Below are positions 1 through 22,911 of a DNA stretch of 64,000 bases, in pieces. The notes beneath the pieces were generated by a model that did not search any database, had not been told where the DNA came from, and saw nothing but the letters and a program-made list of their open reading frames with translations. A program made the position numbers and the translations under genes. The stretch's first letter is position 1. Each line of letters opens with the position of its first letter. Location: NCBI RefSeq assembly GCF_004210375.1, contig NC_134834.1, positions 153,345,290 to 153,409,289 on the forward strand, in the 5' to 3' direction. The DNA comes from Tachypleus tridentatus. Lineage: Eukaryota; Arthropoda; Merostomata; Xiphosura; Limulidae.

Positions 1-2369
1 GGAAAATGACCACTGCCTAGTGGATTATTGTCAACCCTCCATGAAAAATGGGAAAATAATGAAGGGGAGCAAACCGAGAGATTAATAGCGGTGAAGGACT
101 GACTAGGTGCATGAAAGTAAGTGGAAGAACCAGTATTGAAAAGAAAAAGATTATGATCAGAGACCAATTAAACACCATTATTAATAGTTTTAATAATAAT
201 TAAAACATTATTAAGAAGTGATGTATTCACGTACAGAAATTTACACCGAGGAGTAGAAATTCGACAGTTATAATGTGTAAATCTTTCCACATGATGAGAG
301 GTCTGGTAGCCAACATCTAACAAGCTTGACCCGGCTTGTTAATATTTGTTAAATATTAACATAATTTTTTCAGTCCCTCAAATGCTCTTGTTGGCATGTA
401 TCACATGCTTACAATTATATTCAACATGTACAGTGTAAAACACTACCTTTCTAAAATCACTGAAAATGTAATTGTTCCAACCATCGCAAAAATAAGTCTA
501 CAACAAAAATAAAGATTATGACAAGACAATAAGTACATTAATTCTTTGGCACTACGAACAAATTTGTCATTTGGACAAAAATGGACACTAGTTAATGCCA
601 ATACCAATGGAATTCACAGTAAAACAATTTTTAAATGCTATTTCAGAATAAAATTGACATATCAATTCCATACATCTTCTGGTTAGGTTTGATATCCAGC
701 TTCAGGAAAATTATATAATAGCAACTAAATTTCACTTCCCTTCTCAAAAACATTGCACCAGGCAAATACGTAATCATTCATAAACTGTATATGTTTAATG
801 AGGGCAAAAACTTAGCAGGGACACATGTAGGAAAGTAAATATGATTTAAGAAGTGATATGTTTACAAAAAAATTTAAATCTAATAGCTAATATCAAGCAC
901 AGCCAATATCCATTATATGAAAACGTCCAATACTGGAACCATCAGATCTGTTGCCATACGTTTCGTTTTTACCTAAGCTCAGTCAGCCCTAATAAAACTA
1001 TATCAGAATTTTGCGCAAGTGGTTTTTCATCCAACCACCATTTCACCACATTTTCTAAATGTTTCAAATATTGATCCTTCTAGCAGATGAATCTCTGCCA
1101 AATAAGAGAATGGCATTTCGGATAATAAATTTATTGTATCTTGTCAGCAGTCATTGTGCCATAAACTTTGCATACATCAACGTTTGATCAAGATGCAACC
1201 CACATTTGTATTGCTTACCCATTAAGCTTCACAAATTTGTTAAGCACAACAACAATCTTTCTGCCATTAAACAAACTATCAGTGGTTGTTGCAAAATACT
1301 GTCAATCTGTAATTTGTGTCCATTTCTGATTTTTGTTTTCTCTCCCTCCTATGCAATGGTTCATAGGCAGTTACACTTCCATTAAGGCCACTCCATGCTA
1401 ACGTATATCATACTGTTTTGGAGATAATATTCACATCCATGCAAATAGCTAATAAGTCAATGGCAAGATTTTTGATGGATTATCATGCAAGGTTTACCCT
1501 TAACATCACTCTTCATTAAGATACTGGGTTTTGAACCTCCCCATTTCTATTATCAACAGCACTGGTTTCAATTACTCTATTCAGAATATCCACACTGCTC
1601 CTAGTGAAACAGTGCTTCAGTTGTCATTATCAGACAAAACTTTCATTTCTGTTCTGGAAGCAATGGGTATATTCACCACCATAATTTTGTGTTGGACAGA
1701 CATTAGTTTGTTATCTCACAAAGTGGTTGTCAAAAGCCACTCTCCCCTACAAACTATCATCACACAACCATACATTTGTGTAAAAAAGTGCAAGAGCTGT
1801 CATAATATTTGCATTTCATGCCTATTTCATTAATTTCCCATATTGTTAATCTCTGCTTGGCTATTACATCCTTAATACTGCACTATATTATTTAACAAAT
1901 TCCAAGACAGTATATTTAATAGATCCACTGCCAATGAGTATTTTTACCAAATACCAGAAGTTTTCAGGCTGTGTAGGATACTATACAAACATTAGTGGCC
2001 AAGGTGCTATTTCAATTACTCTGTTTTTGCAAACTGCTTAACAATACTGATAGAGCATATGAACTGGCTCAAAATGAAATTATAATTTTTTTTTATCTTT
2101 TGAGTCTCAACATAAAACAATTACAATAAAGCTTGAAATGCTAAACTTAAATGGCTGTTACAATTTATATCTGTTTATGACTTCTTCACCCCGTCCCCCA
2201 CAAAGTTCCCTATATAAAAAAGCCTTACCTTTCTTTATAAAGAATGAAAAAAAATTTCTCCACTCCAAACAAATGTAGTTTTATTTTTCCACTGGATGTG
2301 TTTCCCTGCATTATATTTTATGTATGCTAAATCAAACTTTTTTAAATAACTGCTCATTCAATACAAAAA
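1..2369. other. Intergenic DNA downstream of RPS27A
   Basis: No gene is supported here. Short open frames at 853-1074 and 1531-1833 have no recognisable domain, no convincing start context and no splice context. The minus strand between about 950 and 1830 gives scattered short protein-like stretches full of stops, so it may be an old transposon, but I could not identify it. A 66-bp segment at 1314-1379 is repeated inside the last RPS27A intron and is listed separately. Confidence 0.4.
1314..1379. repeat. Direct repeat shared with RPS27A intron 3 (2651-2713)
   Basis: This segment and 2651-2713 share about 63 bp in direct orientation, both starting gtgtccatttctg and both containing ctccctcctatgcaatggtt, with only a handful of differences. 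One copy lies downstream of the RPS27A polyadenylation signal and the other inside the 206-bp intron 3. It could be a fragment of an unidentified dispersed repeat or a small local duplication. Confidence 0.7.
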
Positions 2370-2388
2370 TATTATTTCTAATACATAC

Positions 2389-2394
2389 TTTATT
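2389..2394 (-). terminator. RPS27A polyadenylation signal
   Basis: On the minus strand an AATAAA hexamer lies about 29 bases past the RPS27A stop codon (TAA at 2425-2423). It is the first such hexamer downstream and fits the short 3' UTR usual for ribosomal protein genes. Cleavage would be expected near 2365-2378. Confidence 0.75.
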
Positions 2395-2422
2395 TTCCAA
2401 AAAAGTTTACATTCAAACAAGA

Positions 2423-13693
<11,271 letters not shown>

Positions 13694-13708
13694 TTTTCCT
13701 GGTGGAAG

Positions 13709-16589
13709 CTATAAAAAGGAAAAATACTTTCAAAACCTCACTCAAGTCTTTCATAAAACATAGCACTTCCAGTGATTTCTATTTGCTTTTAATACATTTT
13801 CCTACAGCTTTTTGTGCACAAACATGCTCCATTTTCACAACTGTTAGTTGAAGGGTATCTGATGGCATTTAAGTTTCAAAGAAATAAACTGTAATCAATA
13901 TTGCTATTAATTCTACTAACTATTGTTGGAGTTATAAAACAATAAATTTATCAAAATTCCTGTTGTGCTACAGGATGATTAGGCTAGGGATCATCTTTAA
14001 CCAGTTGAAAGATCTTGAACATACCCATACACAAGGTCCACTTGAAGCTACTGATAGAGCCATGAACAGGTATGGCAATATAAAAAGGAATAACTTTGTA
14101 GGGGCAGAATTTTACAGTTCAAACATGAACTCTAGAAAAACAGTGACTACTAGGTTGAAGGGAATGCCTAATGTAGTTAATGTGCACTGTATCACCTTCA
14201 CTATTGGAAACCACATGCTTAGGGCAAAATAAACAGGTTAAGTCTTATGGTGGGACAAAATCAAACCCATGAGATAACAAGGAATTGTTAAAACATTTCA
14301 GAAGAAATTGTGTATGATTTTTAATTGCAGGATCACTTATACAAGCTAGAAAATCTTTCAGTTCATGTTACTCAAGTATAGCTTGCTAGAAATCTCATAG
14401 TACACCAAATTTGAACTTCAAACATATGGTGTCACATGAGAGGACATCTTAGATGATTCAGATGCCACTAATTTGCAGTTAGTGCATTTTAACCACCAGC
14501 CAATTACACGAATCTCAATTTTCATAAACAAAACTACAGACACTGTATGCAAAGCAGACCTCAACAGATCCAAGGTTCCAGGCCACCATGATGAAAAATT
14601 ATCATTGCACCTGATATTTTCTCTCATTTTATTTGTGCATAGGGATGTGCTAAATTGAACTTTAGTCCAAAACAGTTCTGGATTCTTAAATTTTGGAACT
14701 ATTTCTGGATTTCAATCCCGAGCTGAACTCTGTTTCTAGGGTTTTAATGGCAGATTTAGCACTTAATTTTTTTTAAAGAAATGAAGCCATGCAACTGCAC
14801 ATCACCTAACTAATTTTGCACCATTTCCTTCTTTCTCCAAATACAATCAATCAGTGCATATGTTTAGACTCAGACGTAGCAAAAAACAGTTGTTTCAGGC
14901 AATACTACCAAATAGTTGTTGGTATCAAATGACCATTGGCATGTACTAATTGCTGTAAAAGTAAATAAATATACATTTCTCAGTAGAAACAATATTGAAG
15001 TTAAGCATGCTCTAGAATTCTGAGACTAACCCCTAAGTCTAAAAATATGATATAGATTGAGAATGTTCACAGTGACAATGATGAGATATACGTTAACAAG
15101 TATCACTGATAGCATAGTCATGATCAGGAACACACCAATCAACAAAAGGCCAAACATACAACCAACTTAATAGCTCAAAACCTAACCCGATTCCAAAAAT
15201 TTGTAATTCACATACAAAGCCTTGCAAATTTTAATGCAGTATACAAAAGGTTTCTTCACTGTAAAAAGGATTAACCCTTCTGGGATAGGTCACAGATCAA
15301 AAAACCACATCACGACATTTGTTGACCTACATTCAAAATTTTAATGAACTACTATTTTATGAATTTGTATCCAGTTTGGTATAAAACTGTAGATTAAAGT
15401 TTTGATATTATATAGAAATTAATTTCTTAAAAGTAAACATTAAAAGAACACTTAAATATCAATTTTTCAGTCATGTGGTATGCTGAATTAGATGTCAAAA
15501 TACAGTGTTATTTCATGTGAACTAGAAATTAGTATCAACATTGAATACTGACAAGGAAGAATATAAAACAAAAAACTCACTTTTATTCTGCCAAGATATG
15601 GCTTATGTACTGAATCAAACATTGGCCTTGTTCACATATTTCCATTTTTGGAAATGGTCCCCTTACATACACTTAATTTAAGAAATGTGAATAACCAAAC
15701 AACAGAGTAGAATGTCCATGCTGGTGGTTTTCTCAGTAATTTTAATCTGATAAAAAGCTACCATATTCTTTAAAAACAAGATTAAGGAGCTTGGTTGTAT
15801 CTAAAGTTTTCTTCAGACTTAAATACAACTTAATTACCAAATTTCAAAAAGTGGAATTCTATGGTATCAATATACTAACTTATGATTTTTGATTATAATT
15901 ATTCAACTGTATATGTGAAACCTACGATAATGTTTCACATCCTTTACCTGCAAAATTTTAGAATGCTTAGCAAACCTACGTCCAACAGCAACAGTGTATG
16001 AAGGATGTAGCGAGATAATTGTTTGCTTCATTTATTTACTGTTCTATATTTTAAGAAAAACAAGTTTAATAACTTATTTCTAAATCACATATACATATAA
16101 CTAATGAGACCATTACGAAATATAGTCCACTAAAAAAAGTTCAGCTACGTTAGCCTAGCAACACTAGGTCAGCATTAACAAAATTATATATATAGCATTA
16201 TGAAACTTGTGCTGCTCACACTAAACATTTGTACTTGTGATATAAGTTGCAGTCATTTTAGACATAAAATTAATATTGTATTTCTTATTTTTTTTTTTTT
16301 TTTATAATGGTCACTCAAATTGACAACTCCCAAATAAAAAAAAGAGACAACACACATTTTGATAAGTTTTTTTAATCATACCACGAAATTCACCTCACAC
16401 TGAGTAATAAGAGACTCAATATTTTTACAAATCTTCATTAAAAACTTCATAAGTGATTTTTCTAGTACAAAAAAACATGTAATCTTTACTAAAGTCTACC
16501 AAATTTTGTGAAAATACATGTACTGTGTCAAAAGATATAGTATAAATACTTAACATGTAAAAACATATACAAGAACTCATGTACGTTAT
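13709..16589. other. RPS27A leader intron / upstream DNA without a recognised gene
   Basis: No coding sequence is recognised. Open frames at 13963-14232 and 14418-14658 are preserved in the duplicate (42558-42827 and 43012-43255), but so is all surrounding DNA, so this is no sign of selection. A reverse-oriented copy of the dispersed repeat lies at 15265-15720. Confidence 0.6.
15265..15720 (-). repeat. Dispersed non-coding repeat, copy C (inverted)
   Basis: Read on the minus strand this gives the family landmarks in order: ggaccatttccaaaaatg (about 15660), ctacagttttataccaaact (about 15385), then ttcattaaaattttgaat, aggtcaacaaatgt and ctgtgacctat, ending in agaagggttaatcc. It is duplicated as part of the larger block at 43830-44235. 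Confidence 0.5.
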
Positions 16590-17580
16590 TCCAAGGCCAC
16601 TGCGAAAGGGTTCACTTACTCTGATAATGCTATAAGAATTAAGAGAGGACTTTAGAGCAGTGATAGGAATGGAAGATTTTGAAATAATGGGGTTAACTGA
16701 AATATGGTTAAACATAATTTTTATGACAAAAAGTTTTTGAAATTCAGGGTTACAGGTTATATATTTAACAGGGACAGAACAATAGAGGATGGAGTAGGAG
16801 TGGCTTTATATCCAAAATGAGTTACATCCTCTCGAAAATGAGGATATTAAAAATAATACCAAAAAGATTGAATCCATTTGGGTTTCTATTAGTGGGTATA
16901 AAGAGAAAAAGTTTTTAGTAGGAATTTACTACAAATCACCAAATGATACTGATAAAATTAGCAAGAAACTTTACAATGAGATTAAGATTTCAGCTTTCAT
17001 TAAAATCAGTTACAGGTTATTTAACTCCAGACATATATTGAGAAATGGTATAATCAAACCATGAGGGAGAAAGGTTTTAAAAGTTTTTCAGGATAGATTT
17101 CTTCAGAAATTAGTCAAAGAACCTACAAGAAACAATACTATTTAAAATTTATTGTGAACTTCAGATGCAATTGATAAAGTGGAAGAACACTAGTTGCAAG
17201 TCATCACTGTTTACTATATCTGATGTTTTGCTGCATGGAAGATAAGGAATAATAATATTTTGGTTATAAATTATAAAAAAGCAAGTTTAAGGGGTGCAAC
17301 ATTTTATAAATATATATTGTGAATTTGCAACTTGGTTATTTGGAAACACTGATGAGACATTTAAAATAGTTTTAAAGTTAAATTTTTAAATATTTAAAGA
17401 AAACCTCTCATAAAATGAAAGGAGTAGCTGCAAGTAAAAACTACAAGTTAGAGAATTAAATTGACATTTGTAGGTTATTAAAAAGTTCAAGGAATTTGGT
17501 GTAACTAGAAATTGGAACATCAAAAACTATCTTTGAAAAAATATTGGCTGAAAATGTAGAAACTAACAGTAAAGATGTAT
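16590..17580 (+). pseudogene. CR1-type LINE relic (endonuclease and linker region)
   Basis: The conceptual plus-strand translation shows ordered but stop-riddled CR1 endonuclease motifs: GLTETWL-like near 16700, a GVALY stretch near 16800, KVL(V)G.YY near 16910, EPTRNNTI near 17120 and SDAIDKVEE near 17165. A later linker motif (LAENVETNSKDVYKYK-like, near 17545) also occurs in the 37-kb relic. No frame is open and no RT catalytic region follows here, so this is a truncated, long-dead copy. Confidence 0.6.
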
Positions 17581-18282
17581 ATAAATATAAAACTCATTTT
17601 GCACATGTTATAATTTTCATTCTATTACATTTATATTATTAAGCATACATTCTTAAAAGTTGACAAAATATTGATTATCAATAAACATTACATGCAAAAT
17701 ATCAGATTTTCAAAATTCAGTCTTAATGTTTGTTCAACATTTTTCTCACGCCTTCTTTAATTTTCCATGTTGTTTACACTGTACACAAATTTTCAAAATT
17801 CACATGTAAAATACTTATTATGTCCAGATATGTTTATTAAACATTCAAAAAATTATGAATTTGTATTTTAAATAAATCTTTATTGGTTCAGTTCATTTGA
17901 CCGATCTCTTAACCACCATATACAATTAGGAAGTAAAAATGAATCAACTTTTATTCTAGAATGACTGCAGATTATAAAATGAAGTTACAATGATGCAGTT
18001 ACTGTATCCAATAATACAAAACTAACATTGTTTCTTGCACAGTGACTTATCTTAGCTGTCTTTTAGTGGACTAGTTGTTGGTAAAATAGTTACTTTTCAA
18101 TTATTATAAGAACTTACATGTATATAACTACTATTTACAAACAGGTTTTTACACAATTTTTAAGACAAAGCCATAAATAAAGAACACTATCTCTTCTAGT
18201 TATGACCTTTTTTTATACGCATTGCTTGTCCTAGCTTGCTAAGACAATTTTGCACATGCAGAATATAAAACAAAAGTTTTTA

Positions 18283-18284
<2 letters not shown>

Positions 18285-18335
<51 letters not shown>
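18285..18335. repeat. (TG)n microsatellite
   Basis: About 51 bases of uninterrupted TG dinucleotides. It can form Z-DNA and is the inverse complement of the CA tract at 18568-18600. Confidence 0.98.
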
Positions 18336-18337
<2 letters not shown>

Positions 18338-18565
18338 ACAAACATGAATAAAAAAAATTCACAAGTTACTTTACTGATACCATTGAATTACCTTACTATT
18401 TATCAAATTTAAGAACTAATTATATTTATATCTAAAAAAAATTACACAATCACAGTTAGACTAAAGATTCAATGGCTCTAAGATTTGTCTCAAAAGAGAG
18501 GATGCTATTTTATTTGAAAATAAACGAGAAAATCACTAAGTGGACATACTGAGCTTCCAATTGGT

Positions 18566-18567
<2 letters not shown>

Positions 18568-18652
<85 letters not shown>
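18568..18652. repeat. Compound microsatellite (CA)n(TA)n(GA)n
   Basis: About 33 bases of CA, 24 of TA and 28 of GA follow each other without interruption. Such compound tracts usually grow by successive slippage and are expected to be polymorphic in length. Confidence 0.98.
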
Positions 18653-18655
<3 letters not shown>

Positions 18656-19000
18656 TTCACAAAAAATGGAAAGATGTGAATGAGAGCCAAGATTTTATTT
18701 TATATTCTTGCTTATTAATATTTGTAATTTGAGTGTAATTCATACAAAAATACAGACTTTGTAAATTTGACATTACAAACATCTAACAAGAACCACATGG
18801 CACAAATACAGTTGCTTAGGTGTTTAATATTTACTTTTAAACTAAGACATTAAATAATGTATCAAAAATGTTAATAATAACCTGCAGTTTGATACCAAAC
18901 TTAGATATAAGTTCCTGAAATAGTGTTCTGAATACAAATCAACAAGTGGAATGACATAGCCTTTGACCTACAACCTATCTGGAAAGGGTTAAGGGCAAGC

Positions 19001-21161
19001 AAAATATTACAATGGAAGTACGGCCCATCAGGGATGATAAATAAAGGCTAGACTTCAATGTTAATAAAATAGCTGGGTTATTAAATTTAGCTTTTTCTTT
19101 CATTTTTAGTGACGACGATTTAACCCCATGCTAACAACACTATTCTTAAAACCCCTCCCACACATTGCCAAGTTGCATTCAAAGTTTAATTAAACAACTT
19201 TAATATAAATGTATTTCAATGAAATTATTATTAAGTGTTATAACTTTAATTTTATTTTATCTACCTTACATTGCTGTAGTCAGAAAAGAAACATTTGAAA
19301 TAGCAATTAAAACTGCAGGTTTTTGGTGTCATGTTTTAGGTTCAAGGTTACAAGTCCAAACTTAGCTATACTGTGAGAATATAATACTGTTTGTACATAA
19401 GGTCAACTTAAAGATCCCTCTATGTTTCATCAGCTTCTGAAAAATGTCCATGTATTTCTTCATGGGGGCTAGACATTCTAATATTTCTAAGTTTAACCCC
19501 TTAACTGCAGAATTTTACAAACTAAATTATCAACCAATTAAAATTTAGTAATAAATTAAGCGTGTTCTGCAGGCTGTTGCTAAAAAGAAATTAAAGCACA
19601 CCATATAGTGCACTCTAAAAGTGCTTGTCAGTTTACAATCACAACATATGACATTTTTACAGCTAAAAGGTAAAGATCAGTCATGCCTAACTGAAGTCAA
19701 ACTGTGTTGCCAGGTGACAGTTTGAAATAATATATAATAGACACATTGCACTCTTCAGTTACAGTCTAATAAAACCTCTACTAGTGTATGAATTTGTAGG
19801 ATGAGATTGAAAAGAAGCTTATTAGTCCACTGTTCTCTCAAGTAATACCTAAGTTTTTTGCTTTGTAGTTATTAGTTTGCTAAACAGTTATGTCACTCTC
19901 AGGTTTTACATTTATATTTTATTACATGTGTATCATTTATGTTTACAAATGCATACTGGAGAATTTTATAATTGTACACACTTAACTTCAGGGACTTGTG
20001 GAAATGTCGTTTGCATGAGCATAAGTGAAAACATTTGTGGATGACCTTTGCTATGCAAGAACTCTAGAACTCAATGGGGTCATGTTGGCATATCTGCATC
20101 AAGAAAAAATGATAAAATTGGGAAATTGAAATAAAGAATGAACTAATTGACAAGATAAAAGAACTTATGTGTACAGAACATACATATTCTCTACAGACAA
20201 AAGGGTAGCAGAGCAGAATAAGCCAGTATGATTTAGTGTTTCAGAGAACACATCAGGGATAAACCTAACAAATTTAAACTTACCCAAAATAATGACTTGG
20301 AGGAATAAAGGAAATTAAGTGAACTGGCTAAAAAGATAAAAATTGTACAAGAAAGGTTAGATGAGTTGTCCCGTTTGCAACGGGGTTAGTATAATAAACA
20401 TGAATTAAATAATTTAAACTATAAATTTTGATACAGTGTATGTACCTTCACAACATTTGCAGATTGTTGGTAAAAATATTAACGATACTGTTTAACTAAC
20501 AAAACATTTGTGAGAATATATTGTCTCTTTCGTTACTAATCCAAGTAGCCATAGACAATAATTCTCTTTCCACTTTCCTTAAATGCCCTCATCAATGTTT
20601 TATACTTATCAATCAATAACATCGTCATATAGATACAAAATCGGTTAAGACGACGGAGCTATGAACTAACAATTTGTATTTAGAAATAAAAACAAACCAT
20701 TCCATGAGTCACTATGCTGCAAATAAAAAATATTGCTGTTGACCCCACAAAAAAAACGTAGAATTTGGTGAATAGTTCTAACTTCTGAATTACGATTCGT
20801 CTTTCCACATTGTACTACTTTACTAGCATAGATTACATAACAAAATTACTGACTGAAAATAATATTCTCTCACAAATATTACCTCAATACACTGATATCA
20901 ATTTCAACTATAATTCACTTTAGTTTCAAAAGAACACAGCAAACTGAAAGAAATGGCTGTCTTTAACCCTAACGGCATTCTGCACATAAATTAGGCCTAG
21001 ATTACAGCAAATTAAAACTTTTAACTTAAAACTACTCAACTTTATAGGCAAATTGATTATATAGAAGCTCATACAATATATATTCATAATTAAACATTTT
21101 TCGAATTACGATAAATAAATACATACACAAAAGCAACCTCACCTCACTTCCTCTCCCTCAC
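19001..21161. other. Non-coding DNA upstream of RPS27A coding exons
   Basis: No gene is recognised. A plus-strand stretch around 20080-20380 gives coiled-coil-like peptide fragments (for example AKKIKIVQERLDEL) and may be an old LINE ORF1, but stops and frame changes make this unsure. This interval has no counterpart in the 38-50 kb duplicate. Confidence 0.4.
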
Positions 21162-21186
21162 CACCACAACTACCTATACAAAAGAG
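21162..21186 (-). promoter_or_regulatory. Candidate RPS27A 5'-TOP leader exon
   Basis: On the minus strand, a C followed by a pyrimidine run (CTCTTTTG, start at 21186) resembles the 5'-TOP start of ribosomal protein mRNAs. It is followed by 17 bases and a good donor, GTGAGGG, at 21161. Joined to the 15-base UTR of the ATG exon it would give a leader of about 40 bases. The region is locally more GC-rich than its surroundings. No transcript evidence is available, so this is a guess based on family habit. Confidence 0.28.
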
Positions 21187-21503
21187 AAATTCTTCGCTTA
21201 AACACACGTTTACTTCTAGCAAGTTACACAAAATCTACGGGGTCAATAGAGTAGTGTACGGGGCAAACCAAACAAGTCTCGTTCTCAAGAGTAAAGGACG
21301 GATTTCATAAATACAACAAAAATTATTATCGATATGAGGTGGAGATTTCTTAAAAACTTAAATTGAAATATAAAACACATTAAACTCCTATATGTAATAC
21401 TATAATATGCTTAAATTATCTACATTAAGTGGATAATTAGTCAAATATTTAAAGCAAACATTATAAAGCAACAGAAATTTGTTTGTCTAGTTCAGGGGTG
21501 GGC

Positions 21504-21776
21504 CCGGCATGGCCAAGTGGTTTAAGGTGTTCGACTCGAAATCGGAGGGTCGTGGGTTTGAATCCCTGTCGCACCAAACATGTTTGCCCTTTCAGCCGTG
21601 GGGGCGTTATAATATTATGGTCAAACCCACTATTCGTTGGTAAAAGAGTAGCCCAAGAATTGGCGGTGGGTTGTGATGACTAGCTGCCTTCCCTCTAGTC
21701 TTATACTGCTAAATAAGGGACGGCTAGCGCAGAGAGCTTTCATGTAGCTTTGCGCGAAATTCATAAATCAACAAAC
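21504..21776 (+). mobile_element. tRNA-derived SINE inside the hAT left terminal repeat
   Basis: It begins CCCGGCATGGCCAAGTGG (A-box-like) and has a B box (gggtttgaatccc) and the family body (cactattcgttggtaaaag, ctagctgccttccctctagt, gggacggctagcgc). It ends gcgcgaaattcataaatcaacaaac. It starts directly after the first 11 bases of the hAT terminal repeat. Its 3' part is shared with the duplicate at 49485-49591. Confidence 0.9.
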
Positions 21777-22136
21777 AGTTCAGGGTTGGGAAACTTTGCA
21801 AAATGTGCAAAATCATTATTTTGCAATTGTTCCGCAAAAAGGGAACAATTAGATTTAATTGAAATTTGTGAATAGACTGCGATTGCTCGCTAATGATTTT
21901 ACCCCTTCCCTGAAGCTTCGTATTCAAATTATTCAAGTGAGCCATCATGTTGCACAAATAGTGCAAATCCCACTGTCATGACAAAGTTTCAATTTCAGAG
22001 AAATTTTAATCTTACCTTTTTCAACAAGATCCCATTTTATTTAAGAAAATAAAGAAGTACATCGTTCCAAGACTTTTAATCTCCTTAACTATCTTGCATT
22101 TGCAAAATCAGTAAAAAATCATCAAAAGTACAGTCT

Positions 22137-22407
22137 GTTTATTTTGAATTTCGCGCAAAGCTACTCGAGGGCTATCTGCGCTAGCCGTCCCTAATTTAGT
22201 AGTGTAAGATTAGAGGGAAGGCACCTAGCCATCGCCACTCACCGACAACTCTTGGGCTACTCTTTTACCAACGAATAGTGTGATTGACTGTCACACTATA
22301 ACGTCCCAAGCGCTGAAAGGGAGAGCATGTTTGTTGCAGTCGGGATTCGAACCCGCGACCCTTGGATTACGAGTCGAACGCCTTAACACGCTTGGCCATG
22401 CCGGGCC
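22137..22407 (-). mobile_element. tRNA-derived SINE inside the hAT body (copy 1)
   Basis: Reverse orientation: plus-strand gaatttcgcgcaaagctact at the left and ggccatgccgggcc at the right, with the B box complement gggattcgaacccgcg. It splits the hAT transposase. The same insertion is present in copy 2 (49948-50218), so it predates the duplication. Confidence 0.92.
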
Positions 22408-22911
22408 TCGAAAGTGTCGTCACTGCATTTCGTCAAAAACTCAACAAACCGTCCATGGATGAGATCGCTTTCACTTGTAATATAATTTACAATTTTTACA
22501 ACAATATCCATCAAAATTTTCAATTCATCACTTTTAGATATCTGAGCATATAAATTTTTCTGATGCAAAATGCAATGGAAAGATGGTAGCGTCACATTAT
22601 TTTCAATCAAATGCTGCTTCAAAAGACAAACAAATCCTAATTTCGCCCCAATCATGGCGAGAGTACCATCTGTTGTGGCAAAAACCAGTTGTTTAAAATC
22701 TAGATTGAATTTTTTTGATATTTCAAGAAAGTTTTCAAAGATGTTTTTTTCCACATGTTCTATTTCGTAATACACAAATATCAAACATTCCTACCCTCAC
22801 TTGAAGATTTGAAGTTACATATCGAACCCAAAATATCAACTGTGCAGTGTCACTAATATCTGTTGACTCATCTACTGCTAAAGAAAAATACAGTCTTTTA
22901 GTTGTTCAAGC

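Larger units (their letters stand above)
17880..19000 (+). repeat. Dispersed non-coding repeat, copy D (longest)
   Basis: This copy contains in order the landmarks found separately in copies A and B: catttgaccgatct (17895), gaagttacaatgatgcag (17980), ctatctcttctag (18188), an atggaaagatgtgaatg segment (18668), a gataccaaactta segment (18890) and a tail ending ggaaagggttaag (18975-18990). The order shows the family is at least 1.1 kb long. Two microsatellite blocks sit within it. Confidence 0.5.
21493..22911 (-). mobile_element. hAT transposon relic, copy 1 (SINE-interrupted)
   Basis: The left end is CAGGGGTGGGC (21493-21503), the inverse of the right end seen in copy 2 at 51624. The minus strand encodes a hAT transposase of the GTF2IRD2/ZBED-like type: DESTDISDTAQL (about 22860, intact first catalytic Asp), a TTDGTLAM motif (second Asp), FHCILHQ, then after a SINE the C-terminal MMAHLNNLNTKLQGRGK stretch (21966-21750). 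Two SINEs interrupt it, one of them within the terminal repeat. Homology to copy 2 stops at 22911, so the BED-finger N-terminus is missing here. Confidence 0.85.

Noticed and set aside
1531-1833. 100-codon plus-strand open frame
   Set aside because: No domain, no splice context, composition like surrounding AT-rich DNA.
13963-14232. 89-codon frame preserved in both duplicated copies
   Set aside because: The whole surrounding block is preserved at the same level, so preservation of the frame is no evidence of selection.
16148-16168. RFX X-box-like palindrome gttagcctagcaac near the duplication edge
   Set aside because: Only an imperfect match, changed in the duplicate, and without a nearby gene start to regulate.
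21504-21590. tRNA gene (anticodon-arm and B-box-like sequence; likewise at 30485, 54553 and others)
   Set aside because: Each tRNA-like head is followed by the same SINE body and aaac-rich tail, and the heads carry mismatches in stems. They are SINE heads, not tRNA genes.
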